Positions 14,030 through 26,011 of a DNA stretch of 64,000 nucleotides are shown in pieces. A program made the position numbers and the translations under genes. The stretch comes from Theocolax elegans. Taxonomy: Eukaryota; Arthropoda; Insecta; Hymenoptera; Cerocephalidae. How positions within the stretch are numbered: position 1 is the stretch's first letter; every line of letters begins with the position of its first letter. The DNA lies in contig CM047430.1 of the NCBI GenBank assembly GCA_026168455.1, positions 7,171,277 through 7,235,276 on the forward strand, in the 5' to 3' direction. Below the pieces are notes generated by a model. The model was not told the DNA's origin. It ran no database searches and worked only from the letters and a program-made list of their open reading frames with translations.

Positions 14030-16345
14030 TAAATTTTCTTATTAAGAGATCGAGCGAAATTATAAAGTGCATTCGTTTTTATATATGACGGCTTAACACG
14101 GAAGCGAAAACGGAAAGCAGCTATTTTACTATTATAAATATATAGCATAGCAAACGAGCGTAGCCATTTTTGTCCTTGTTAGTGCGCACACACACACGCA
14201 AGTCAGGAGCACGGCCGTCTTGTAAAATCGACAAGGTGTCGAAAAATTAAAGTAAATTTTTTCTCGTAATTATTGAACATTGCATGCAACATATTGCTTG
14301 TTTTTTTTTCTTGTGCTGCTATTTTAATTTTCTTTTCATAAAAATATTATTTATTAGAATATTGAATAGTGCGAATATATATATAAAGTGCATGTACATA
14401 TAGAAAATATATGTATAACGTGTACAGGCGTTCCTTCACACATAGCTATATACATATAAATATGGCCGCACACTATTTTTGATTGCCTATGATTTGCATT
14501 TATCAATTTTATTGTTTTTGGGATGTAACATGTAATTGCACCTGATATTATAATATTATTATTGCTTGGTTTATTATATTATTATTGCTTCCTTTGGTTT
14601 CGCCACTAACAATTTTTTTTTGCTCGTCTTTAGCCAAACTAATAAATTAATAAAATTTATTTGCGCATTCTTACCAATAGCTAATTGCTTCTCACACATT
14701 AAATTGAGTTTTTTTTTGCATTTAGACCAGCACATTACCAATAAATTTTGCATTATTAAAAGCATTTATTAACATATAAATTTTTTTTTCTCCTTTAACC
14801 TCTCCCCGCACATTAAAGTGTACACAGCCTAATATCAACTAGCCTTATTATTATTTTTTTTTCTACATTTATTAAGAGCCTACTCAAACCACAATTTTTA
14901 GTTGTTTAATTAATTATTTCCTGCAAGTGCTTTGTGACAAGGTATGTAATACCTGTCAAGTTAATAAGCGAGCGAGTCCCAATACAAACTAGCCTACCTA
15001 CCCTCACATCTCTAAGCCTACCTAGCCTACCCGAAGCTTTCCAAATCCCCAATACTTCTCTTGGTTCCTTCTCCCTAGCACAAGGAAGCAGCATGTCAGG
15101 AGAGGCGACACAACTTCCAGGAGGCTTCGCACCAGGACCATGGAGCAGCCTGCGATGGCCCAAGGTGCCAGATGGAGCAGCACGAGCAGCAACAAGACAT
15201 CCAGGAAGCTGTGAAACAGTTAGATAATTACTAATAATCCTAATTAGAAGGAAACAAGGACGCATGTAGTGCACATAGTAACTGACAGCTACATGCTAGG
15301 AGAGGATTGGAAGTGAGGTTATGGTAATCATAACATTACCATAACTCTCAATTAATAATTAGTAAATAATACGCAGCACTCCCTCGGGAGATAGATATTC
15401 ACCTAAGAAGCAGCCAGAATCCCCGCAGCAACGCAGCATCGACGAAGAGCAGCAGTCACCGACCCGACGCGCACCAGCTGAGCAGCCACCGTGAGAGCGA
15501 GTGAGAGAGAAGACTCGAAGATCGGCCGTCCCGTCTGCACCCGTAACAGAGTAGACTCATTAGCCGATACGTTAGACATCACGGAACGATCATAAAGGCT
15601 TACCTGGTTTGTAACATCACCGGGAACACCGTTCTCTCCGTGGGAAGCAGCAGCCCCGGCAACGTCGTCCGCCTTGATCAACATGGCCGCGAGCACTCAC
15701 TACACGAGGCGCGCGAGACGACGGCGGCCGACGGGCGACTCGACGCGAGAAGCTGCGCGCGCACGTCGGACCCGAGCAGCGAAGCGGCGAATGAGCCCGA
15801 GCTCGAGAGAGCTCATCGGGACGCCATTGAGGCAACACCGGCCGACCGATATATATAGAAATTCGTAATCGATCTATCAACGATCCGATATCGATTATTC
15901 GTGTGTGTGTGTGCGAGAGCAATTGACCGCAGAGCAGCAAAATTCCAGGAGACGATCTCCACTGCAATAAGGTGGGTGCACGCCCTGCACCGGTATTTCA
16001 CGATCTCTCCTGACCGTAAGTGTGCTTCCCCTTTACTCCCCTCCCCTCCCCTCGCGCAGCAAGCAGCAGCAGCTCGTACGCAGCCGAGCTTAATTAATAC
16101 AAATTCGCCGCGATCGTACGCGGCTGGCGCCCAAACCTATTTAATACATATTTGTAATAAATATTATTTTATATAAACCTAATTGTTTATTTCGCCTTTG
16201 ACGCCACGCCCTAATCCCCAGCGTGACCGTTACAGCTTATATAATTTTTTTTTTGGTTTTAAAATGCTGTAAAAATTTTTTTTTTCCCTCTTCCCTCTTT
16301 TGCAAGTTAAAATCTACTTTAGAACGCAGCTTGGAATTTTTATTA
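14030..16345 (+). other. Element 1 leader, copy A (interrupted and truncated)
   Basis: Untranslated leader between the PBS and gag, rich in T and A runs. It is split by a solo LTR at 14933-16234. At about 16345 the leader stops short of gag and jumps straight into host flank (the sequence otherwise found from 12225). The junction shares about 8 bp (TATTAAAT), which marks the copy A/copy B boundary. Confidence 0.85.
14933..16234 (+). repeat. Solo LTR of a second family (LTR2), copy A
   Basis: This 1,302-bp unit starts TGTGACAAGG and ends GACCGTTACA. It is bordered by the 4-bp duplication GCTT (14929-14932 and 16235-16238). Its termini resemble element 1's LTR (same first 10 bases, shared CCCTRATCCCCAG near the end), so it comes from a related gypsy family that inserted into the leader and then lost its interior by LTR-LTR recombination. 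The same insertion is in copies B and C, so it predates the triplication. Confidence 0.92.
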
Positions 16346-16615
16346 AATTTTATGTAAGGTAACATTTAAAGACACACTTGAATTTTTAGATTTGTGTAAC
16401 CTCATTATACAGCCAGTAATAAATTCATAATAATTTCGTTATGCTAGTGCAAATTTAAAATACGAATATAGAGGGTTAAAAATTGAATAAATACAAGAAC
16501 CTTTTTTTGCAATAATGATGTAAAATAATTTGTAAAATGTTTTATATTATATTGACCCTTTGAAGCATACATTTATCAAAGAAAATGGTCTGTTCTTTTA
16601 AATTTCTTTATAAAT
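16346..16615. other. Host flank, copy B
   Basis: A repeat of 12225-12494, ending with the same AAAT before the LTR. It is shorter than the flanks of copies A and C. Confidence 0.85.
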
Positions 16616-18133
16616 TGTGACAAGGCAAGTGTGCCTGTCATGGTGCATAGCGAGCACACACACATTCCTACCTACCTATTACCCAGTTCCTACCTAAACC
16701 GTATATTAAATAAATCTAGTACCGAGCATATATCCCTAGCTACCTATTACAGCAGATAATCCCCTAAAAGCCGAACAAGCTACACCCTGGAATAGAAGCG
16801 GAGCCAGCTCACACAGAAGTCGAGGAAACCAGCAGCCACCAAGAGGCTACATGCAGGGCGAACAGCACTCGGAGAGCCTGGAGACATCAGCTGAGTGCGA
16901 AGGCAGCATAAGAGCATGGATAGGGCATCGAGGTCCAAAATACAAAGAAGACGGCTGTTGCAGCAATTGTAACAGCATATCCGTAGTAGCCTCAATCCTG
17001 AAGGAGCCACCCAGCAGCAACAGACTCGTACAGGGAGATCAACCTGTAAGGCATAATCATGAGTATGTTTTCAAGACTAAGGAGCAGATAGGAGTACACA
17101 AGACTGTGTACAGGAGTAGAGGTGTATAGGAGCCAGGGTTAGAGGTTATGTGAGCATAAACATTGCTCACATATACTAACTAAATAACAAGGCACCTGTC
17201 AAGTTACTCCTTACCGTATTATAGCAGCCGCGCAGTAGACCCGAGGAACAGCCTCCGGAGCCGACGTCGTGAAGAGACGTCTCAGCAGCCAAGAAGCCAC
17301 GAAGTAGAGAGAGACGGAGATAGCGACACGTGCATGCATCCGCCGAGCAGCCACGACTCGTCAACCACGGCAGTAAGGTTCGTCGTCCATCTGGAAATAA
17401 ACTCACGGATCGATTAGCCGACAAACAATGAGGAACGAGGTTATAATTACCAAATAGCAGCCTCGTCGTCGCCAGCTCGTCGTCGCCAGTCGTCGTCGTC
17501 GTCGTCGTCTCACTCGAACCGCCTAGCAGAACGCCAACAACAACATCAAGCCGCTCTCGCTATACGGCCGCGCTCGCACTGCGCGGAGGCGGTCGCGACG
17601 CATGCGCGCGGCGCTCTCGCAGGACGAAGGCACACAGAGAGCTCGGGAACTCGGCCGTGAGCAGACGTAACGAGGCGATATTGAGCGACATTTTCGACCG
17701 TTTCACGTACGATATTAAGAGAGTCCGGAGAGTGTGCACCGGGTGCAATTGAGAGCGAAAAATTATCTGTATAAGGTTGGTGCAAAGTGCTATCCATACC
17801 CGTGTTCCTCTCCTCGTCAAGTGTGTGTGCCGCTATTCCCCTTTCCGAGTATTCGCACACGTGGCCGGCGTCGCCATTTTCGTCGATCGAGCGGATATTC
17901 GATCGGGCAATAGTTATATCGCCGTGCGAGAAATTATACCGAGCCAAACTACGAGCCCTATTAACTTTATACTTAATTAATCGTAATTATTAATAAATAG
18001 CAGCCGTTAATATTTAAGCGCGAGCACGACTGGCAACCGTGTACTTAATTATTATCATATAATAAATTCTCTGTTATTTTATCATTGATATTAATTTTAT
18101 CACCCGCACCCTGATCCCCAGTGCGGTGTGACA
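16616..18133 (+). repeat. Element 1 LTR, copy B
   Basis: 1,518 bp, colinear with 12495-14015. It has 6 TCG units instead of 7. It shares some variants with the 3' LTR rather than with copies A and C (GAGCATAAAC at 17152; GCGCGCGGCGC at about 17605). Confidence 0.95.
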
Positions 18134-18134
18134 T

Positions 18135-18147
18135 TGGCGCCCAACGT
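18135..18147 (+). promoter_or_regulatory. Primer binding site (tRNA-Lys), copy B
   Basis: Same TGGCGCCCAACGT one base after the LTR end as in the other copies. Confidence 0.85.
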
Positions 18148-20613
18148 TAAATTTTCTTATTAAGAGATCGAGCGAAATTATAAAGTGCATTCGTTTTATA
18201 TATGACGGCTTAACACGGAAGCGAAAACGGAAAGCAGCTATTTTACTATTATAAATATATAGCATAGCAAACGAGCGTAGCCATTTTTGTCCTTGTTAGT
18301 GCGCACACACACACGCAAGTCAGGAGCACGGCCGTCTTGTAAAATCGACAAGGTGTCGAAAAATTAAAGTAAATTTTTTCTCGTAATTATTGAACATTGC
18401 ATGCAACATATTGCTTGTTTTTTTTTCTTGTGCTGCTATTTTAATTTTTTTTCATAAAAATATTATTTATTAGAATATTGAATAGTGCGAATATATATAT
18501 AAAGTGCATGTACATATAGAAAATATATGTATAACGTGTACAGGCGTTCCTTCACACATAGCTATATACATATAAATATGGCCGCACACTATTTTTGATT
18601 GCCTATGATTTGCATTTATCAATTTTATTGTTTTTGGGATGTAACATGTAATTGCACCTGATATTATAATATTATTATTGCTTGGTTTATTATATTATTA
18701 TTGCTTCCTTTGGTTTCGCCACTAACAATTTTTTTTGCTCGTCTTTAGCCAAACTAATAAATTAATAAAATTTATTTGCGCATTCTTACCAATAGCTAAT
18801 TGCTTCTCACACATTAAATTGAGTTTTTTTTTGCATTTAGACCAGCACATTACCAATAAATTTTGCATTATTAAAAGCATTTATTAACATATAAATTTTT
18901 TTTCTCCTTTAACCTCTCCCCGCACATTAAAGTGTACACAGCCTAATATCAACTAGCCTTATATTATTTTTTTTTCTACATTTATTAAGAGCCTACTCAA
19001 ACCACAATTTTTAGTTGTTTAATTAATTATTTCCTGCAAGTGCTTTGTGACAAGGTATGTAATACCTGTCAAGTTAATAAGCGAGCGAGTCCCAATACAA
19101 ACTAGCCTACCTACCCTCACATCTCTAAGCCTACCTAGCCTACCCGAAGCTTTCCAAATCCCCAATACTTCTCTTGGTTCCTTCTCCCTAGCACAAGGAA
19201 GCAGCATGTCAGGAGAGGCGACACAACTTCCAGGAGGCTTCGCACCAGGACCATGGAGCAGCCTGCGATGGCCCAAGGTGCCAGATGGAGCAGCACGAGC
19301 AGCAACAAGACATCCAGGAAGCTGTGAAACAGTTAGATAATTACTAATAATCCTAATTAGAAGGAAACAAGGACGCATGTAGTGCACATATTAACTGACA
19401 GCTACATGCTAGGAGAGGATTGGAAGTGAGGTTATGGTAATCATAACATTACCATAACTCTCAATTAATAATTAGTAAATAATACGCAGCACTCCCTCGG
19501 GAGATAGATATTCACCTAAGAAGCAGCCAGAATCCCCGCAGCAACGCAGCATCGACGAAGAGCAGCAGTCACCGACCCGACGCGCACCAGCTGAGCAGCC
19601 ACCGTGAGAGCGAGTGAGAGAGAAGACTCGAAGATCGGCCGTCCCGTCTGCACCCGTAACAGAGTAGACTCATTAGCCGATACGTTAGACATCACGGAAC
19701 GATCATAAAGGCTTACCTGGTTTGTAACATCACCGGGAACACCGTTCTCTCCGTGGGAAGCAGCCCCGGCAACGTCGTCCGCCTTGATCAACATGGCCGC
19801 GAGCACTCACTACACGAGGCGCGCGAGACGACGGCGGCCGACGGGCGACTCGACGCGAGAAGCTGCGCGCGCACGTCGGACCCGAGCAGCGAAGCGGCGA
19901 ATGAGCCCGAGCTCGAGAGAGCTCATCGGGACGCCATTGAGGCAACACCGGCCGACCGATATATATAGAAATTCGTAATCGATCTATCAACGATCCGATA
20001 TCGATTATTCGTGTGTGTGTGTGCGAGAGCAATTGACCGCAGAGCAGCAAAATTCCAGGAGACGATCTCCACTGCAATAAGGTGGGTGCACGCCCTGCAC
20101 CGGTATTTCACGATCTCTCCTGACCGTAAGTGTGCTTCCCCTTTACTCCCCTCCCCTCCCCTCGCGCAGCAAGCAGCAGCAGCTCGTACGCAGCCGAGCT
20201 TAATTAATACAAATTCGCCGCGATCGTACGCGGCTGGCGCCCAAACCTATTTAATACATATTTGTAATAAATATTTTATATAAACCTAATTGTTTATTTC
20301 GCCTTTGACGCCACGCCCTAATCCCCAGCGTGACCGTTACAGCTTATATAATTTTTTTTTTTGGTTTTAAAATGCTGTAAAAATTTTTTTTTTCCCTTCC
20401 CTCTTTTGCAAGTTAAAATCTACTTTTAGAACGCAGCTTGGAATTTTTATTAAATTAATTTTTTTGTGTGCATATTATATAATTGATACTGATTGTTTTG
20501 AGTAGTACTTAGTAAAAATAAATTTTTTTCTCTCCTTTTACGTGAGTATCGAGCTAAGCAATTTAAATAAGAGCTATTACTTTGAACAAAACATTGTTAT
20601 TGAGCCCATCAAA
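18148..20613 (+). other. Element 1 leader, copy B
   Basis: Full leader up to the gag ATG at 20614, split by the solo LTR at 19046-20341. It differs from copies A and C mostly by single-base indels in homopolymer runs. Confidence 0.85.
19046..20341 (+). repeat. Solo LTR2, copy B
   Basis: 1,296 bp with the same TGTGACAAGG...CCGTTACA ends and GCTT duplication as at 14933. It lacks one GCA triplet near 19757 that copies A and C have. Confidence 0.92.
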
Positions 20614-21483
20614 ATGTCCATAAATTATAGATTAGGTAGCAAATTAAATTCCCTAAGTGCAGCTCAAGGCGCACCAATAATTAGGCGATGCATTAATAAT
20701 TTACCTGATGGAAGAGTAGTCTTCTACGCAGGTACAGCATTTTTAAATTTGGATAGCAGCATTGCGATATTCGTGACAGAGTAGCCCGCTACGAAATTAG
20801 GCGTAATTTTGGAAACTCTGCAGCCGAATGGGATCCTCAATCAGATCAAATGTGGTTTGATGAAGAAGCTGAGATAGACTTAGCACAAGCAGAAGCCCAG
20901 CAATTATTAGAAATAAATCCCGACGATTTGTCCCTATCACTCACACAATCAGAAGCCACTAATTTATTTCCCCAATCCTCACAAGCTATTTCCCAAAACT
21001 CGCAACGAAGCCAACAAACACGCAGACAGTTGATATTCGGAGAACTGGAAACGGGACAAAGTCATGGCCCATATCAAGATCCGATTTCAATGGAAGAAAT
21101 AACGCAACAAGAGCAACAATCAGCAACGCGAAATGAAGTACACCGAAGTAGCAGCCCAAATTTAAATAAAGCAGACAATCAACAGCGAAATAATCTACAT
21201 GCAAGTAACCAAGAAGAGCCAAGGAGACAAACAGCCAGCAACCCACAAGCCCAATCAACAGCCTACAGACTCACACTGACGCCAGTGCCAACGACGAGTC
21301 CAAATTTAATGATGCTCCAAACGAAGAAATTTTTTGTACATTACCCGATGTGACCACAGCGCAACTTGCAGTTAATTCGACCTCGCATTATAGCATACAG
21401 ACAATAGCACCTACACGGCCAAATAACCCATACCTAATGAGCAATCCATTTACACACTATACCGCACCCACCACACATATACC
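20614..21483 (+). pseudogene. gag: Truncated gag start, copy B
   Basis: Corresponds to the first ~290 codons of the gag at 26012-28555. It is broken by a frameshift near 20767 (GCGATATTCG where the intact copy has GCGATTATTCG) and another near 21309 (one T missing). It ends abruptly at about 21483, where the sequence jumps into host flank (ACTAATAAATCTG). Both frameshifts are single-base differences, so they could be true decay or uncorrected sequencing indels. Confidence 0.88.
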
Positions 21484-21995
21484 AGTACTAATAAATCTGT
21501 ATATCTAATAGAATAAATAAACTATAAGTTTTGATTTAATTATTTTAACTCTATTAGAGTTGAGGAATTGAATCTAGTTAGAGTTAAAAAATAATAACTC
21601 TTAGGTAGGAATCAATTAAATCTAATATAGAGTATTAGAGCACTTTCTTATTTTCGATACATTTGACGATTTTAAAAATGTAAAAAATAAACAAAACTGT
21701 ATACTTATTAATGTAAAATTTATATTAAATTTTATGTAAGGTAACATTTAAAGACACACTTGAATTTTAGATTTGTGTAACCTCATTATACAGCCAGTAA
21801 TAAATTCATAATAATTTCGTTATGCTAGTGCAAATTTAAAATACGAATATAGAGGGTTAAAAATTGAATAATACAAGAACCTTTTTTTGCAATAATGATG
21901 TAAAATAATTTGTAAAATGTTTTATATTATATTGACCCTTTGAAGCATACATTTATCAAAGAAAATGGTCTGTTCTTTTAAATTTCTTTATAAAT
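21484..21995. other. Host flank, copy C
   Basis: Repeats 11982-12494 with only single-base length differences in A or T runs. It ends in AAAT before the LTR. Confidence 0.85.
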
Positions 21996-23516
21996 TGTGA
22001 CAAGGCAAGTGTGCCTGTCATGGTGCATAGCGAGCACACACACATTCCTACCTACCTATTACCCAGTTCCTACCTAAACCGTATATTAAATAAATCTAGT
22101 ACCGAGCATATATCCCTAGCTACCTATTACAGCAGATAATCCCCTAAAAGCCGAACAAGCTACACCCTGGAATAGAAGCGGAGCCAGCTCACACAGAAGT
22201 CGAGGAAACCAGCAGCCACCAAGAGGCTACATGCAGGGCGAACAGCACTCGGAGAGCCTGGAGACATCAGCTGAGTGCGAAGGCAGCATAAGAGCATGGA
22301 TAGGGCATCGAGGTCCAAAATACAAAGAAGACGGCTGTTGCAGCAATTGTAACAGCATATCCGTAGTAGCCTCAATCCTGAAGGAGCCACCCAGGAGCAA
22401 CAGACTCGTACAGGGAGATCAATCTGTAAGGCATAATCATGAGTATGTTTTCAAGACTAAGGAGCAGATAGGAGTACACAAGACTGTGTACAGGAGTAGA
22501 GGTGTATAGGAGCCAGGGTTAGAGGTTATGTGAGTATAAACATTGCTCACATATACTAACTAAATAACAAGGCACCTGTCAAGTTACTCCTTACCGTATT
22601 ATAGCAGCCGCGCAGTAGACCCGAGGAACAGCCTCCGGAGCCGACGTCGTGAAGAGACGTCTCAGCAGCCAAGAAGCCACGAAGTAGAGAGAGACGGAGA
22701 TAGCGACACGTGCATGCATCCGCCGAGCAGCCACGACTCGTCAACCACGGCAGTAAGGTTCGTCGTCCATCTGGAAATAAACTCACGGATCGATTAGCCG
22801 ATAAACAATGAGGAACGAGGTTATAATTACCAAATAGCAGCCTCGTCGTCGCCAGCTCGTCGTCGCCAGTCGTCGTCGTCGTCGTCGTCGTCTCACTCGA
22901 ACCGCCTAGCAGAACGCCAACAACAACATCAAGCCGCTCTCGCTATACGGCCGCGCTCGCACTGCGCGGAGGCGGTCGCGACGCATGCGCGCAGCGCTCT
23001 CGCAGGACGAAGGCACACAGAGAGCTCGGGAACTCGGCCGTGAGCAGACGTAACGAGGCGATATTGAGCGACATTTTCGACCGTTTCACGTACGATATTA
23101 AGAGAGTCCGGAGAGTGTGCACCGGGTGCAATTGAGAGCGAAAAATTATCTGTATAAGGTTGGTGCAAAGTGCTATCCATACCCGTGTTCCTCTCCTCGT
23201 CAAGTGTGTGTGCCGCTATTCCCCTTTCCGAGTATTCGCACACGTGGCCGGCGTCGCCATTTTCGTCGATCGAGCGGATATTCGATCGGGCAATAGTTAT
23301 ATCGCCGTGCGAGAAATTATACCGAGCCAAACTACGAGCCCTATTAACTTTATACTTAATTAATCGTAATTATTAATAAATAGCAGCCGTTAATATTTAA
23401 GCGCGAGCACGACTGGCAACCGTGTACTTAATTATTATCATATAATAAATTCTCTGTTATTTTATCATTGATATTAATTTTATCACCCGCACCCTGATCC
23501 CCAGTGCGGTGTGACA
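21996..23516 (+). repeat. Element 1 LTR, copy C (LTR joined to the coding region)
   Basis: 1,521 bp, almost the same as copy A (7 TCG units, same diagnostic bases). This copy is contiguous with the full gag-pol region, so it is the functional 5' LTR of the element as assembled. Confidence 0.95.
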
Positions 23517-23517
23517 T

Positions 23518-23530
23518 TGGCGCCCAACGT
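23518..23530 (+). promoter_or_regulatory. Primer binding site (tRNA-Lys), copy C
   Basis: TGGCGCCCAACGT one base after the LTR. Complementary to the 3' end of tRNA-Lys(CUU), where minus-strand DNA synthesis would start. Confidence 0.88.
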
Positions 23531-26011
23531 TAAATTTTCTTATTAAGAGATCGAGCGAAATTATAAAGTGCATTCGTTTTTATATATGACGGCTTAACAC
23601 GGAAGCGAAAACGGAAAGCAGCTATTTTACTATTATAAATATATAGCATAGCAAACGAGCGTAGCCATTTTTGTCCTTGTTAGTGCGCACACACACACGC
23701 AAGTCAGGAGCACGGCCGTCTTGTAAAATCGACAAGGTGTCGAAAAATTAAAGTAAATTTTTTCTCGTAATTATTGAACATTGCATGCAACATATTGCTT
23801 GTTTTTTTTTCTTGTGCTGCTATTTTAATTTTCTTTTCATAAAAATATTATTTATTAGAATATTGAATAGTGCGAATATATATATAAAGTGCATGTACAT
23901 ATAGAAAATATATGTATAACGTGTACAGGCGTTCCTTCACACATAGCTATATACATATAAATATGGCCGCACACTATTTTTGATTGCCTATGATTTGCAT
24001 TTATCAATTTTATTGTTTTTGGGATGTAACATGTAATTGCACCTGATATTATAATATTATTATTGCTTGGTTTATTATATTATTATTGCTTCCTTTGGTT
24101 TCGCCACTAACAATTTTTTTTTGCTCGTCTTTAGCCAAACTAATAAATTAATAAAATTTATTTGCGCATTCTTACCAATAGCTAATTGCTTCTCACACAT
24201 TAAATTGAGTTTTTTTTTGCATTTAGACCAGCACATTACCAATAAATTTTGCATTATTAAAAGCATTTATTAACATATAAATTTTTTTTTCTCCTTTAAC
24301 CTCTCCCCGCACATTAAAGTGTACACAGCCTAATATCAACTAGCCTTATTATTATTTTTTTTTCTACATTTATTAAGAGCCTACTCAAACCACAATTTTT
24401 AGTTGTTTAATTAATTATTTCCTGCAAGTGCTTTGTGACAAGGTATGTAATACCTGTCAAGTTAATAAGCGAGCGAGTCCCAATACAAACTAGCCTACCT
24501 ACCCTCACATCTCTAAGCCTACCTAGCCTACCCGAAGCTTTCCAAATCCCCAATACTTCTCTTGGTTCCTTCTCCCTAGCACAAGGAAGCAGCATGTCAG
24601 GAGAGGCGACACAACTTCCAGGAGGCTTCGCACCAGGACCATGGAGCAGCCTGCGATGGCCCAAGGTGCCAGATGGAGCAGCACGAGCAGCAACAAGACA
24701 TCCAGGAAGCTGTGAAACAGTTAGATAATTACTAATAATCCTAATTAGAAGGAAACAAGGACGCATGTAGTGCACATATTAACTGACAGCTACATGCTAG
24801 GAGAGGATTGGAAGTGAGGTTATGGTAATCATAACATTACCATAACTCTCAATTAATAATTAGTAAATAATACGCAGCACTCCCTCGGGAGATAGATATT
24901 CACCTAAGAAGCAGCCAGAATCCCCGCAGCAACGCAGCATCGACGAAGAGCAGCAGTCACCGACCCGACGCGCACCAGCTGAGCAGCCACCGTGAGAGCG
25001 AGTGAGAGAGAAGACTCGAAGATCGGCCGTCCCGTCTGCACCCGTAACAGAGTAGACTCATTAGCCGATACGTTAGACATCACGGAACGATCATAAAGGC
25101 TTACCTGGTTTGTAACATCACCGGGAACACCGTTCTCTCCGTGGGAAGCAGCAGCCCCGGCAACGTCGTCCGCCTTGATCAACATGGCCGCGAGCACTCA
25201 CTACACGAGGCGCGCGAGACGACGGCGGCCGACGGGCGACTCGACGCGAGAAGCTGCGCGCGCACGTCGGACCCGAGCAGCGAAGCGGCGAATGAGCCCG
25301 AGCTCGAGAGAGCTCATCGGGACGCCATTGAGGCAACACCGGCCGACCGATATATAGAAATTCGTAATCGATCTATCAACGATCCGATATCGATTATTCG
25401 TGTGTGTGTGTGCGAGAGCAATTGACCGCAGAGCAGCAAAATTCCAGGAGACGATCTCCACTGCAATAAGGTGGGTGCACGCCCTGCACCGGTATTTCAC
25501 GATCTCTCCTGACCGTAAGTGTGCTTCCCCTTTACTCCCCTCCCCTCCCCTCGCGCAGCAAGCAGCAGCAGCTCGTACGCAGCCGAGCTTAATTAATACA
25601 AATTCGCCGCGATCGTACGCGGCTGGCGCCCAAACCTATTTAATACATATTTGTAATAAATATTATTTTATATAAACCTAATTGTTTATTTCGCCTTTGA
25701 CGCCACGCCCTAATCCCCAGCGTGACCGTTACAGCTTATATAATTTTTTTTTTTGGTTTTAAAATGCTGTAAAAATTTTTTTTTTCCCTCTTCCCTCTTT
25801 TGCAAGTTAAAATCTACTTTTAGAACGCAGCTTGGAATTTATTTAATTAAATTAATTTTTTTGTGTGCATATTATATAATTGATACTGATTGTTTTGAGT
25901 AGTACTTAGTAAAAATAAATTTTTTTCTCTCCTTTTACGTGAGTATCGAGCTAAGCAATTTAAATAAGAGCTATTACTTTGAAACAAAACATTGTTATTG
26001 AGCCCATCAAA
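23531..26011 (+). other. Element 1 leader, copy C
   Basis: Untranslated leader of about 1.2 kb excluding the LTR2 insertion at 24434-25733. It is T/A-rich with several long T runs and no convincing coding frame. It ends at the gag ATG. Confidence 0.85.
24434..25733 (+). repeat. Solo LTR2, copy C
   Basis: 1,300 bp, bordered by GCTT at 24430-24433 and 25734-25737. It lies in the leader between PBS and gag, so a full-length transcript of element 1 would cross this second LTR and its AATAAA-type polyadenylation signal near 25656. Confidence 0.92.

Noticed and set aside
15617..25500. Arg-rich frames of about 60-116 codons in LTR2
   Set aside because: They fall in a GC-rich LTR segment on both strands and change with small indels among copies.
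25979..26011. Start of gag 11 codons upstream at TTG
   Set aside because: TTG starts are not expected for this gene in an insect, and an ATG lies in frame at 26012.
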